Source: Euschistus heros
Lineage: Eukaryota > Arthropoda > Insecta > Hemiptera > Pentatomidae
Assembly: GCA_003667255.2 (NCBI GenBank)
Contig: RCWM02000064.1
Span: 3,421,501-3,485,500 of the forward strand
Reading direction: 5' to 3'
DNA: 64,000 nucleotides
The position numbers and the translations under genes were made by a program. Below, piece after piece: positions 54,031 through 64,000 of this stretch. Positions within the stretch are counted from its first letter, which is position 1; the number at the start of each line of letters is the position of its first letter. Below the pieces are notes generated by a model. It worked only from the letters and a program-made list of their open reading frames with translations. It ran no database searches and was not told the origin of the DNA.

Positions 54031-54075
54031 ATTTAAAGCTTCCAATACATCACAAATGACTCATTTACATGACTT

Positions 54076-54150
54076 GTCCGCCCAGGTGGGATTCGAACCC
54101 ACGACCTTGAGACCCTCACCCCAACTCGCTCGCTCGAGTACCCTTACCAA
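54076..54150 (-). mobile_element. tRNA-like SINE head, minus strand
   Basis: On minus: 'gagcgagttggggtgagggt' (A box region) and 'ggttcgaatcccacctgggc' (B box). Same family as the copy at 53038 but without a body. Confidence 0.65.
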
Positions 54151-54589
54151 ATTTTAAATACACCGCCTAGTTAATTCTAGGAATGTTTACTATAATAACA
54201 ATTTTAACATTTGATGAGAATGGAAGAAAGAAAATTGGCGAAGAAAAGTTTCCACAGCCTCCAAAAACAGAAAAAGAATACATAGATACGAAAGGTAAAG
54301 GAGGGTGGCAAATGTACAATGGAATTCAATGTGGAATAGAGACCAATTTCGGACAGTAGTCAAAAGGATCAAATTTACAGAAATGGTTAAAACAAAAATT
54401 AATAGACGGTGGTCAGATAAAAGAAGAAAGCATCAGGCTGAGGTAATGAAGAGATATTGGAAGAAACGGAAGAGCAAGAAATGAATTGTTGAGCCTGGCC
54501 CACAGGTGGCCGAACACGTAAGAAGAATAATTTAAATGTACAATCTTGATTTTATAAAAAAATCAGTACATTTTATTATGGCTAATCCT

Positions 54590-54715
54590 TCCTAGAACTT
54601 ATGATGTAGTTAAAATTTGGTAGAGATTGTTTCAGTAGTTTTCGTGGTTAGTGATCATAAACGAAAATGACTTATCGTTTTATAAATATTTATGACTATA
54701 TAAAGACTTTTAAAA
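54590..54715 (-). mobile_element. Helitron-like 5' end fragment, minus strand
   Basis: On minus: 'gataagtcattttcgtttat', 'accacgaaaactactgaaac', 'accaaattttaactacatca'. It is the counterpart of the 5' end at 29607. Confidence 0.55.
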
Positions 54716-55104
54716 AATATTCTTTCGTCCGTGTTAAAAAGAACATAAAAAACGACGAGCAGTTTCAGGTCGTTTTATTCTTGAACTCGTTGGAAATAAA
54801 ATTCTAAAATTTATTAAAAACTGATTATTTTGTTTCACGGACACTATACTACGCTGAGAAATCCCAACAGTTCTTCAAAGTTAAAATGTACAAAAACTGG
54901 AGGATGGTTATCGTTAAACAAAATGGAGTGATTTTTCTAAAGCCTCCTCATCTTTGTGGCTCAGGTTACCAATTATAGTTCCATCTTAACCTTCTCCTTC
55001 CGCTGCCAACTTCTCTGCATTGAGAATTCCGTTTTATTTTTTCATCATTTATCTCCGATATTTCTTTATCTACAATGTTCTTCCAGAAAACGATTTCACT
55101 TTTT

Positions 55105-55225
55105 TCAACCCGTTAGGTCCTAGCGATAAATTTTATATAGCAAAAAATATTCTCCCATAAATTTTCAATAAGGAAACAACAGGCAAATTTTCGATCCAAG
55201 CAACACTAGCAGAGCTAGAGCTTGT
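55105..55225 (-). repeat. Tandem-unit repeat copy, partial
   Basis: 'gttaggtcctagcgataaat' to 'caaattttcgatccaagcaa' matches one unit of the repeat at 52780-53036. Confidence 0.5.
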
Positions 55226-55934
55226 CAAAACAGGCGTAACGCCATAGCGTTCTCCCAAAATCAGACACTTTTGACCAACTTGGCTGCGAGTAAAACATGT
55301 TCCGTGTAAAAAGAATAATTTTGTAAGTTAGTTGTGCTATATAATTATAATTCTGTTATAGTTTAGTATTAATTATAATTATGTATTAGTATTTATTAAT
55401 TATAATTTATTATTAGTTATAATTCTTATTCTCGGAACCTAAAGTAAACATCTGCTCTGAAACGTTATTGATTATTCATCCTGTTCATTGTATTTACATA
55501 ACACAACTAATTTATAAAATTCTTATCTTTTATAAATAAGTTGTGTTATTTAACCTGGAACATAAAAGACAATATGTTGGAGTACTTAAGGACGTTATGC
55601 CCCGATAAACAAACAATAAAATTTGGTATAGATGAGTTAAATAGTTATAACATTCCAAACGCTGTTTAAGAGTGGCACCAGCCACATATCGGCCTATTTT
55701 TAAACTTCACTGGTATCCACCTTCATATCGCACCCCATATTTATAGTCTTTTTAATAACAACTTTAATGAAAATAACTAGATTATATCATAAATTTCTAG
55801 CTCAAAATAACACACCATTGCAACTTCTCTCGAATGGTGCTCACCACCTATCGCTTGATTTATTATTTACCCCATATTTATCGCGTTTTTATGAAAATAT
55901 AATTGAAAATCTTTGAATTTTACTATCGCTAAGC

Positions 55935-56056
55935 TACCCTTATCATCATCCTTGAACTAGAAGATGATGTGGTTAAAATTCGGTACAGATTGGTTCAATA
56001 GTTTTCGCGGTAAGTGATCACAAACGAAAAATGGCTTGTCCTTTTATATAATAATA
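55935..56056 (-). mobile_element. Helitron-like 5' end fragment, minus strand
   Basis: On minus the copy begins TACTATTATATAAAAGGACA and continues 'cgcgaaaactattgaaccaa', 'ccgaattttaaccacatcat', nearly the same as 29611-29705. Followed on the plus strand by a (TA)n tract (56057-56118). Confidence 0.65.
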
Positions 56057-56065
56057 GTATATATA

Positions 56066-56118
<53 letters not shown>
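56057..56118. repeat. (TA)n microsatellite
   Basis: About 30 TA units; the open frame reading YIYIYI across it is artefactual. Confidence 0.9.
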
Positions 56119-56120
<2 letters not shown>

Positions 56121-57289
56121 AAACATCAATTGTCCTACATCATTTTTTCTTACGTATTTCTATTTTTGGAGTATTGATCAACCGAGGATGCGGTCCCATC
56201 CACGTTGGTTAATCTAGTCTTAGTTAATCTAGTGTGTATTTATTATTCATTTTAGTTAAAATTAGTATTTTTGGTTTATTCATGAAATGGTATATTTTCG
56301 TTTATTCATTGACTATCAGCATATTTGAATGACTTCCTTAAAAGGTAATTTCAGGATTCAGTAGGAATCCCCTTTCATGGCAAATATTGCTTCCTCCTTA
56401 CAGCAACTGATAAAAAACGCTTAACATAAAAGGCAATAGCAATTAATCATTTTGACTAAATGTCTGCAGGAATGTTTCGCAAGCAAACAATGATTGCAAG
56501 GGTTTTTGCCTGCCGTTTAGCCTTTAAGGCCAAAGCTATGACGAGGAAGAAAATATTGCTTTGAAATATTTAATCGGTTTATTTACAAAAGATACGTTTC
56601 TTTAGGCTCCTCTTCTGTGGTTAAGGTACTTACTTTTCAAAAAAAATAACTTGCAAGTATTAAATTTGGTGCATTTAACTATATCCATCAATGAACATAA
56701 AAAATCCATTATCAAATAGATCATAGATTTAGTTAACAAAAATGTTAGGTAGATCGTAAAGCATTTTACTGTATAAAACTACTGAAGCTAACTTGAAGTT
56801 CAGGCATTTATCAATAAGCAATACTGCAAAAACATCTTGAGTTGAATGTGATTATGAGTTCTGCTTGGAATGCTCACTGGGTTGTTTAGTGTATTGGTAT
56901 ACCTTTTTGGATGGTTTCACAGTGTTTTATATTTTTTCGGAGAGGACTACATGTCACGTCGATTCATCAAACCTATTATAACAGCAAAATATTCATTGAT
57001 AAGCTCTATCAATAATACTGTGGCTATCATTATGTATAGTCAGTGCTTTCTAGTGTTAGTAGTCCTCAGGATAAAGGAACAGCTCTGATGCCATCTTTGA
57101 ATAAGATTTGTACTCAATTTAAATTGATATTCAAATTAAATCAATTGACTGTGAATTTAATTTGTTTTAGATAGTAAATTTGAATGTGATGTATTAATAA
57201 TTTTTGGCACAATGAACCTAATCATTAAAACTTATAGTTTTATTTTGACATGGATATTTCTTTTTGCTGTAACGTTTTTTCACATTCAA

Positions 57290-57840
57290 ATATGTGACAT
57301 TTTGACATACTCTTGATCAGTCTGTCGGTGTTGATCGGATCAATCATTTAACGAAAGTAACCTTATCAGAAATATAATAGAGAATATCTTTTGTTACATA
57401 ACATTTGTCGCTAGAACCTACATTGGTATGAATGAAAAAGTCACGTAATGATTTTTTTTTTTTCACCTATAAAATTTGTAACGTTTTATCCAAACTCAAC
57501 AATGTAACATTTTGACACACTCTAGCTCTGTTAGAGTTGCTCATATCAAAAATTTGGCGACAGATTCCTAATCAGAAATTTAATGGCAAGTATTTTTTGT
57601 TATATAACATTTGTCGCTAGGACCTACTGATTGGGAGCTATATTGGTTTGAAAGAAAAAAATCAAGTTTAAAACCGCTATTTTCTGTCATTCTTTATTTC
57701 AAATATTTTTTTATAGTTTATTTTAATTATTAAATAAGTAATTTGATTCTTTTAAAATGTATGTTGGGAAATTCAGTAGATTATATAGATAGATTATCCA
57801 TGATCTATTGTTTTCTCCCAGCCAGGGAGAAATTGAGTTA
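57290..57840 (+). repeat. Tandem-unit dispersed repeat, fullest copy
   Basis: Two units about 195 bp apart ('ttatcagaaatataatagag' at 57364; 'taatcagaaatttaatggca' at 57569), each followed by 'catttgtcgctagaacctac'-type sequence. Then come 'gaaaaaaatcaagtttaaaa', 'aagtaatttgattcttttaa' and 'cagggagaaattgagttatt'. It serves as the reference for the partial copies at 17.5, 34.2, 35.3, 52.8 and 55.1 kb. Non-coding. Confidence 0.6.
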
Positions 57841-57898
57841 TTTGGAACTATTTTTTGGAAAATTATAGCAAAAATACTAGTTGTAAGTAATTAATATT

Positions 57899-58372
57899 AT
57901 TGGTTTGGTGCAAAAATAATAGATATTTTCACATGTGACAAAAAAATAATAATATTTTTGGGTGGTTTTTAATGTTGAGTGGTCAACTCTAACTTCTTTT
58001 GCAATGTCCCGAGTTATTTTGCGAGCGTTATCTTCAACCAAAGCCTTCAGGTGGTTGTAATCAACATCATAGACTTATACAAGGAACGTTCCTTGTCTTC
58101 GAGGCCAAAATTTCCATGACAGAATTTTTGGAGCCATTGCTGCACTTGAGATTCACTGATGCACTTTGACCATGTTTGAACTCGTAAAAATAAATATTAC
58201 GAAAATGTTGTTTTCACATGGTGAATTTTAATGTAACAAAAACTAAATTAATATTTGAGGAAAAACAACGTTAATAACCATTGTTTATAAGGATTATCTT
58301 TGTTTACTTGGCAAGTATTTACTTAAACAAAATGAATATTCAAAACCTCCATTATGTTTGCACCTACCCAAC
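57899..58372 (-). pseudogene. Internally deleted mariner, minus strand
   Basis: Ends: 'ttggtttggtgcaaaaataa' on the left and, reversed, 'ttgggtaggtgcaaacataa' on the right, imperfect terminal inverted repeats of the mariner type. The minus-strand interior reads SESQVQQWLQKFCHGNFGLE, then LKALVEDNARKITRDIAKEV and RVDHSTLKT, the DNA-binding half of a mariner transposase (QQWFQKF...GVSHSTV in relatives). The catalytic half is deleted; total 474 bp against about 1.3 kb for an intact element. Confidence 0.8.
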
Positions 58373-58944
58373 ACTTTATGAGAATAGAAATAAAAATAAA
58401 TAATTTCAATTTAAAATAATAATCTCTCTTAGACAAAAAATACTTTTCTTATATCAAATCAATTTTCAAGGAGAAGCAAAATATTGGTTAGCAAACCATA
58501 CTTTTTCAGATTTTTTCCCCCAGAAATTCGTATATTGAGCTGAAAATAATACTAAAAGTTTGTTCAAATATTTGGTTATACTAAACCATTCCACGATATA
58601 GTTTACTATGACTTTATATACTGTATTAAACAAAAGAGAAACTGTAATTTTTTGAAACTCTTAGCATGTTTCAATGTTCTTCTTATTATATATTTATAGA
58701 AATTATTTTAACTAGATCAGTTTATATACATTAATACTTTTTAAATCGCATTTTTGTCGTTTCGTTATTTTTGCTTATTGTACAGGACGAAAATTTCCCT
58801 AATAGTTTAATGTTCTAAGCTTTCGTGAAAAACTATATAAAACTGTATATAATTATTGATCTAACAAATAACTTTAATTGAACTCTAAAAACGCACAGCT
58901 TTTTTTTAGATAAAAGATTTTTTTTTTAAGTAAAAAAAAAAGAA

Positions 58945-59092
58945 TTTTCATTAAAGTGCTACTGATGGGTAGTACTTTTCATGTTTTGTCACGTTATTCT
59001 AATAGTTAACAGCACATTTACTTGATGTATAAATTTTGTACAGTTGTAAATTTCAATACATTGTTATTAAAAAAAAAAAAAAAAAAAAAAAA
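58945..59092 (+). mobile_element. Jockey-like LINE 3' UTR with poly(A)
   Basis: 'aaagtgctactgatgggtag' through 'cagttgtaaatttcaataca' and a terminal A run (59069-59092) match the last 170 bp of the copy at 17.09-17.26 kb. 5'-truncated to the 3' UTR only. Confidence 0.7.
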
Positions 59093-59285
59093 ATTATTTT
59101 CATCCTATGCTTTCTCCAAAAAATGTTTTAAAAAACTGCTTATACATACACTTGGAATTCGACTGACCAACGTGGTCGGGAGATATGCTCTGATCACCAA
59201 ATATTTTATTAATCAACATCCCTAAATCCATAAAAAGGAAAATACATAACAAAAAATAACTTTGTACAATTGACGTGATATATAT

Positions 59286-59421
59286 AATCAACTATCAAAA
59301 AACCAGCCTTAAAAAATTCAGGGCTTTTTTTGTGCTTTGGCTCTCGGACTATGATGAGCGATATGTAATAATGTTACTTATGTATATATTAATGCATATA
59401 TAGTAAATATTATTTTGTTAT

Positions 59422-59489
<68 letters not shown>

Positions 59490-59626
59490 ATAACAAAATA
59501 ATATTTACTATATATGCATTAATAATATACATAAGTAACATTATTACATATCGCTCATCATAGTCCGAGAGCCAGAGCACAAAAAAAGCCCTGAATTTTT
59601 TAAGGCTGGTTTTTTGATAGTTGATT
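59286..59626. repeat. 341-bp near-perfect palindrome centred on (TA)n
   Basis: Arms of 139 bp (59286-59424 and 59488-59626) are reverse complements with only about two differences, flanking a 63-bp TA tract. The outer ends read 'aatcaactatcaaaaaacca' inward. The right arm also forms the start of the long inverted repeat of the neighbouring element. Confidence 0.9.
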
Positions 59627-59947
59627 ACACTCGTTGGGGACGCAAAAATACTCTGATCAGTAAAGCGTAAATTAGAACAGGCGCGCTATCAAAGATTTCG
59701 AATTTTCCGACATCCGTATCTATCTATTAACAAAAATTAGGATTTATATGTTATCGATAAAACTTCAAATCAGTATAAAATATAAAGTTTTCAAAATATT
59801 TTAAACTACAGCAATGAGGTAATGGGCGCACATGCCGTCTGCAATGACAATGGGGCGCATGAGATTTATATTTATTTTTTCGTTCTTTCGAGCGTTGTTC
59901 TTCAAAACAGATACTTTTTTTTTTAATGTTTAGTAGTTCTACAACCA

Positions 59948-59990
<43 letters not shown>

Positions 59991-60290
59991 AGCTTTATGG
60001 GCTCACTGCACATTATTTACTTTTAATACAAACATTTGGACTGACTGATCAACTCTGTTCCGTTGCTCAGCTGACTGACTGAATAACGTTGATTGATACT
60101 ATTAACATCATTGCACTATCACGGCAAACTCGACATCTTTGATAGCACACCTGATGCACCTGTTCTAGGGTACGCTTGACTGGCCACAGTATGTTGGCGT
60201 ACCCAACGAGTGCAATAAACTATAAAAAAAAACCAGCCTAAATAAATTCAGAGCATTTTTTGGGCACTAGCTCTTGAACTATCAGGTGGA
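59553..60290. mobile_element. Non-autonomous element with about 170-bp inverted repeats
   Basis: The left repeat ('tccgagagccagagcacaaa', 'ggctggttttttgatagttg', 'actcgttgggg', 'tagaacaggcgcgctatcaa', to about 59712) is matched in reverse by the right repeat (from about 60120: 'ttgatagcacacctgatgca', 'gtacccaacgagtgcaataa', 'aaccagcctaaataaattca', to about 60285). Interior contains a 39-bp A run (59949-59987). No coding region. Confidence 0.65.
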
Positions 60291-60299
60291 ACAACGACG

Positions 60300-62224
60300 T
60301 GACTGCGGAATTGAGTAAAAAGATTAATACTGCAGAAGTTCTCCCAAAATCTTAATGCGTAGATTGAAACATACGCTGAATGTATTCTAGCCAATCCACA
60401 AGTTTATATGAATCTTACATATACCTACAATGTCAGTTGGTCCTGTTAAATTTAATTTTTTACAGTTTCGTCTCAGTTCCACCAAATGAGCAATATGTAA
60501 ATCAAACGGGTCCATGGCTTGAAAAATTTACTAATTTTCTTTTGTTTAAGTACCGACATTTTATCCGCCGCCGCAACATCTTTCTATTTTCCTATAACCA
60601 TCGACGATATCAATTAACTACGCCTTCTAGAATGCTCGTACAAAGACTGCCTAGAGTCTTTTTCAATCGAACGTTTTTTGGATCAAAATAAAACACAATA
60701 AATCAAAATAAATACAAAATAAAAGGCTCGGTTGATTGAGTTTCGAGAGTATTTTTCATGTTGTTCTTGCGATGTACACTTTTGCATTTTTAAAAATCTC
60801 TCTTTTATTTCTTCTAAACCTCAAGTTGGCAATTCAATGAAACCTGTACCATTACAACCGATAAATAATTTTAAGTATTTGTTTGTAGTTGTACTGTATT
60901 TTAACCTATAATTCGACTAGAAGGTGAACTATATGGTCAGCAACCACTCTCAACCATTGATTCCACCTCAATGTAGAGCCAGTTACCCTGTTTAATCTTA
61001 TATTATTTAATTGAGACATTTAACATTTTTCGGAAGAGCCTGAATGGAACCTGGGTTAGGGATTAGGATTGTAGTGCCTTCTTCCAAGTACAATTATACA
61101 GGTAACTAAGTAGAATTGTATGCTATTATTTTCCTTCTTATTGTTTTTATAAACCTTCATATATTATTCTAATTTACACACAATAGTGAATACAATGACG
61201 AAGGACAATATCATTTAATGGTTACTGCTGTAATGCTGAATATATCATTTTTATTATTTACGTCATTATTCCATTGACTTATTATAATTCTACATACACT
61301 ATGTTTTGTTTCATTTTATTATATTTAAAACAAAAATAAAACGAAAATTATACATTAAAAACACACTGTTTCTATTACATCTACATATGTGTATAAAATA
61401 TACACCTGATTCTGTTATTCATAAATATGTTAAGTAAGTTTTTTTTGGGTATACGAGCTTTGCCAGTGAGCTAACAGCACTTGGCGAAAAAAGCGGAAAC
61501 ATTCAATTTATTTTTAACACGCTTTTATTAACTTCACCTGTATGTAAGGGAATCATTCATCGTAATTTCACGTGAAATTATATATGATGTAGTGTCGCTT
61601 TATTGACAGTTTTCCTTTATTTTCTATTAAACAATAATTTTTTTCTTTGCTTTTTATTCCAATGAACAGTTTGTTATGTTTAAAATGCACATTTCCATTA
61701 AGGGATTGTCATAATGTTTTATTTACCCAAGTAACTGATTTGTATACATGAGAACAACATGTTTTTTCGGTTTCAAAAGTAAATATATCCATGAAATTGA
61801 AACAAAATCAATACGTTTAACATATCATTCGAAAGCTGATTAAATTTGCAAGTTTTTGTGAGATTTGACGTTCTGTGGATAGTTTTTACGAAAAACGGCG
61901 AGCGTTGAAGTAAATAAGACATTGTGACTTCCCCAAATAAGGTGAAGATCAAGCTGTTCTTTAGATACCAAGTTTGTAAAATTCAAGGTTATGTGTACTC
62001 TGTTCTTATAGGAAATTTAATGCTAAATCTGAAAATTTGAAAAATATTTAGACAAAATGGAGATATTACAGTTTTTATGGGAAAAAACGTGATTTCCTCA
62101 AAAAAGTCTTTGATTTATCGTATATCTGCAACGGATTGGAATAGAAAGGTGAGATTTGCGGCATTTAGCTACATTTTTAATCTAGTTTAACCCAATTTTT
62201 TTTTTACACTAAGAGATATTCACC

Positions 62225-62225
<1 letters not shown>
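60300..62225. other. Intergenic DNA, no gene recognised
   Basis: AT-rich; a 103-codon frame at 60380-60691 lacks recognisable domains. Around 61840-62200 there are phrases typical of dispersed repeats ('tatctgcaacggattg'). Confidence 0.4.

Positions 62226-62228
<3 letters not shown>

Positions 62229-62301
<73 letters not shown>
62229..62301. repeat. (TA)n microsatellite
   Basis: About 36 TA units. Confidence 0.9.
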
Positions 62302-62304
<3 letters not shown>

Positions 62305-63174
62305 CTTTAATAAATAATAATTAAAAAAAACGTATATGAATGGTTGAAAAAATAAATTGCTTAGAATGTAAAGAAAAAAAAGATTGGAAAAGATAGTATG
62401 AGCTTTTTGGGGAGGGGTACAAACAAACAAAGAATGTCTACATAAAGAAATAAAAAAAAAATGATATTATACATCTATTATTATATAATAGTATTTATAT
62501 TTATAATATTTATTTTATGAATCAAATTAAACTGATTCCCCAAATATGATGATCATCCTTATTTATTTTTACTGATATATGTTAATTTTCTTAAAACAGT
62601 TATTTCTTTTAAGATAGTTCTAGATTATTATTCAGTACATTTTTTCAATAGATCTTGTATATTTTGATAATCAGTTTACATTCTGATTCTCTGAATATTT
62701 TAGTTCCATGCGCTGTTCACTTACCGTTTTCGATTGAGTCCACTTTCAAATTCAATCAGTTTCCAATCTATTGAATTATTTTCTGAATTGTTTCTAGATC
62801 TAATTCTCATTCTCACACCAGCAACGGAGGGGAAAGAATAGTTCAATGGTGAGGCGATAAAACTACTTTGTCATCAAGACTTTACCACAAGCTATAATTA
62901 TAGTGGAATGTCAAGGATTATTTCTAGGTATAGGAGAAAAACAATTAACGAGAAATGAACTCATTCTTCAAACCATTAATGAACGAAATGGCCATCACAT
63001 TAAATGTTAATAAAAAAACTAATGGAATTGAGTTATCTAAGAAATAATGGACAGGAGATCTAGGAAGCAAAGGTAACTGATAGACCTTAAGGTAAAAAAG
63101 TGTATTTACAAAATAAATACTGCCAAGCAATCATTTCATAAAGCAGTTGTTAGTGCTGAAGGATGTTAATGCAT

Positions 63175-63239
63175 TTAGCCCCAGACTGGGAGTGCTGGGT
63201 AAGCTCTTGTCGCATAGTATGATGGGTAGTATGGATATC
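63175..63239 (-). CDS. GY4: last exon of a fourth Gly/Tyr-rich peptide gene
   Basis: A TTGCAG acceptor on the minus strand (AG at 63241-63240) opens a phase-1 exon which, with the G left by the previous exon, reads GYPYYPSYYATRAYPALPVW then G and TAA (63177-63175). Position, strand, splice phase and the GYPY start match exon 3 of GY3, so I read it as the 3' end of a further paralogue whose signal-peptide and body exons lie beyond the right edge. The tail differs from GY2 and GY3: it ends with a hydrophobic LPVWG instead of YYYY. With only one short exon the call depends on the family pattern. Confidence 0.6.
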
Positions 63240-63429
63240 CTGCAACAAAAAACACCAAATTTAATATTATGTCTATTATAATTTAAAAATTTCATCAGCC
63301 AACATAATTTAGCTGTTTGCTTTCAAATAACACCAATTTTTTATTTTTATTTTATTTTTTTTTTTATTTTTTTTTTTTTAAAAGATGAGAAAATTGATTA
63401 AATACTGCAATATACAAGCTCGAGTGTGG

Positions 63430-63620
63430 CACTCATAGGCAAAAAGTTATATGGATGACAAGGAATCCAATCATACAAATGTACAATGAAGATAGATAAA
63501 AATAATAAAAATAAAAAAAATAAAATAACCTCCGACTATAATACCATACAATAATAAGGTATAAGGTAGTATAAGGTAATAAACTACAATTGAGAGAGAA
63601 AATCCAAGGCTCAAAGAGAT
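63430..63620. repeat. Dispersed AT-rich repeat copy
   Basis: 'gcaaaaagttatatggatga' and 'aatccaatcatacaaatgta' resemble 28.8 and 49.2 kb. It lies in what would be intron 2 of GY4. Confidence 0.4.
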
Positions 63621-64000
63621 CCCAGCGCTCACTGGTGCATACTACACTACTGTGTATAAATCCATTGGAGGTTTAAAGAAAGCGCTGCTGTACTGCCGAT
63701 CAGGACTTGAGCGTATATGCTGGCCATTGTTAGAGGTCCAATGAAATTAAGATTTATAAGAAGTAGAAGTCAAGAGAAAAAAAATAAACATATTCAAGAA
63801 ATAAACTTTCCGACCATCCATTGTCTGCAAGGCAAGTCGAAACGTCGATACTTAATAAAAAGTTTTTGACATGATCGTAATTTTTCTTTCTCTAATCCCA
63901 GACCGTTTTCTTCTTATATTTCTTAACGGTAAAATATAGTATTATAAAATATTTATAATATATCTTCGGGTCAGTATCGTTTTAATGATAAAGAATTTGT

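Noticed and set aside
60380..60691. 103-codon frame on plus
   Set aside because: No domain, no upstream promoter or splice context; ordinary for AT-rich DNA.
63780..63870. 'gtcgaaacgtcgatacttaa', reminiscent of the end of Penelope-like elements with hammerhead ribozymes
   Set aside because: No CTGATGA-type core or adjacent coding region found, so a ribozyme or Penelope call is not supported.

Overview
The window is nuclear DNA of an arthropod (insect or crustacean; I cannot narrow it further). It is AT-rich, with spliced genes, arthropod-type TATA/Inr promoters, and fragments of jockey-like and other LINEs, mariner, Tc-like, pogo/Tigger, hAT and Helitron-like elements, tRNA-derived SINEs, many small inverted-repeat elements and long (TA)n or poly(A) tracts. 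Genes occupy little of it; most of the rest is decayed mobile DNA.

Layout. At 1.8-5.2 kb on the plus strand are the last four exons of a large C2H2 zinc-finger gene (24 recognisable fingers, all introns short and phase 1). From 8.6 kb to the right edge, the minus strand carries a tandem family of at least four small secreted Gly/Tyr-rich peptide genes: GY1 (8606-18885), GY2 (20747-28003), GY3 (39286-48353) and the last exon of GY4 (63175-63239, rest beyond the window). I assembled them by joining exons at splice sites. Each complete member has a tiny first exon coding only 5-8 residues of the signal peptide, a long phase-0 intron inside the signal peptide, a middle exon with the rest of the signal peptide and the Gly/Tyr-rich body, and a short last exon after a phase-1 intron, ending in a Tyr-rich tail (Tyr-rich but different in GY4). 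These introns are where most of the mobile elements sit.

The GY proteins most likely act outside the cell as cuticle, eggshell or other matrix components, or as YGGYG-type defence peptides; the sequence does not decide between these. The zinc-finger gene is nuclear and has no evident functional link to the cluster.

The mobile fraction holds some well-resolved structures: a hAT-like element with 8-bp target duplications whose left end is split by a SINE with its own 13-bp duplication (26.67-27.23 kb); a near-perfect 341-bp palindrome centred on a TA repeat (59.29-59.63 kb); a foldback hairpin (7.63-8.29 kb); Helitron-like ends plus a Helentron-type endonuclease remnant; and many copies of one jockey-like LINE family.
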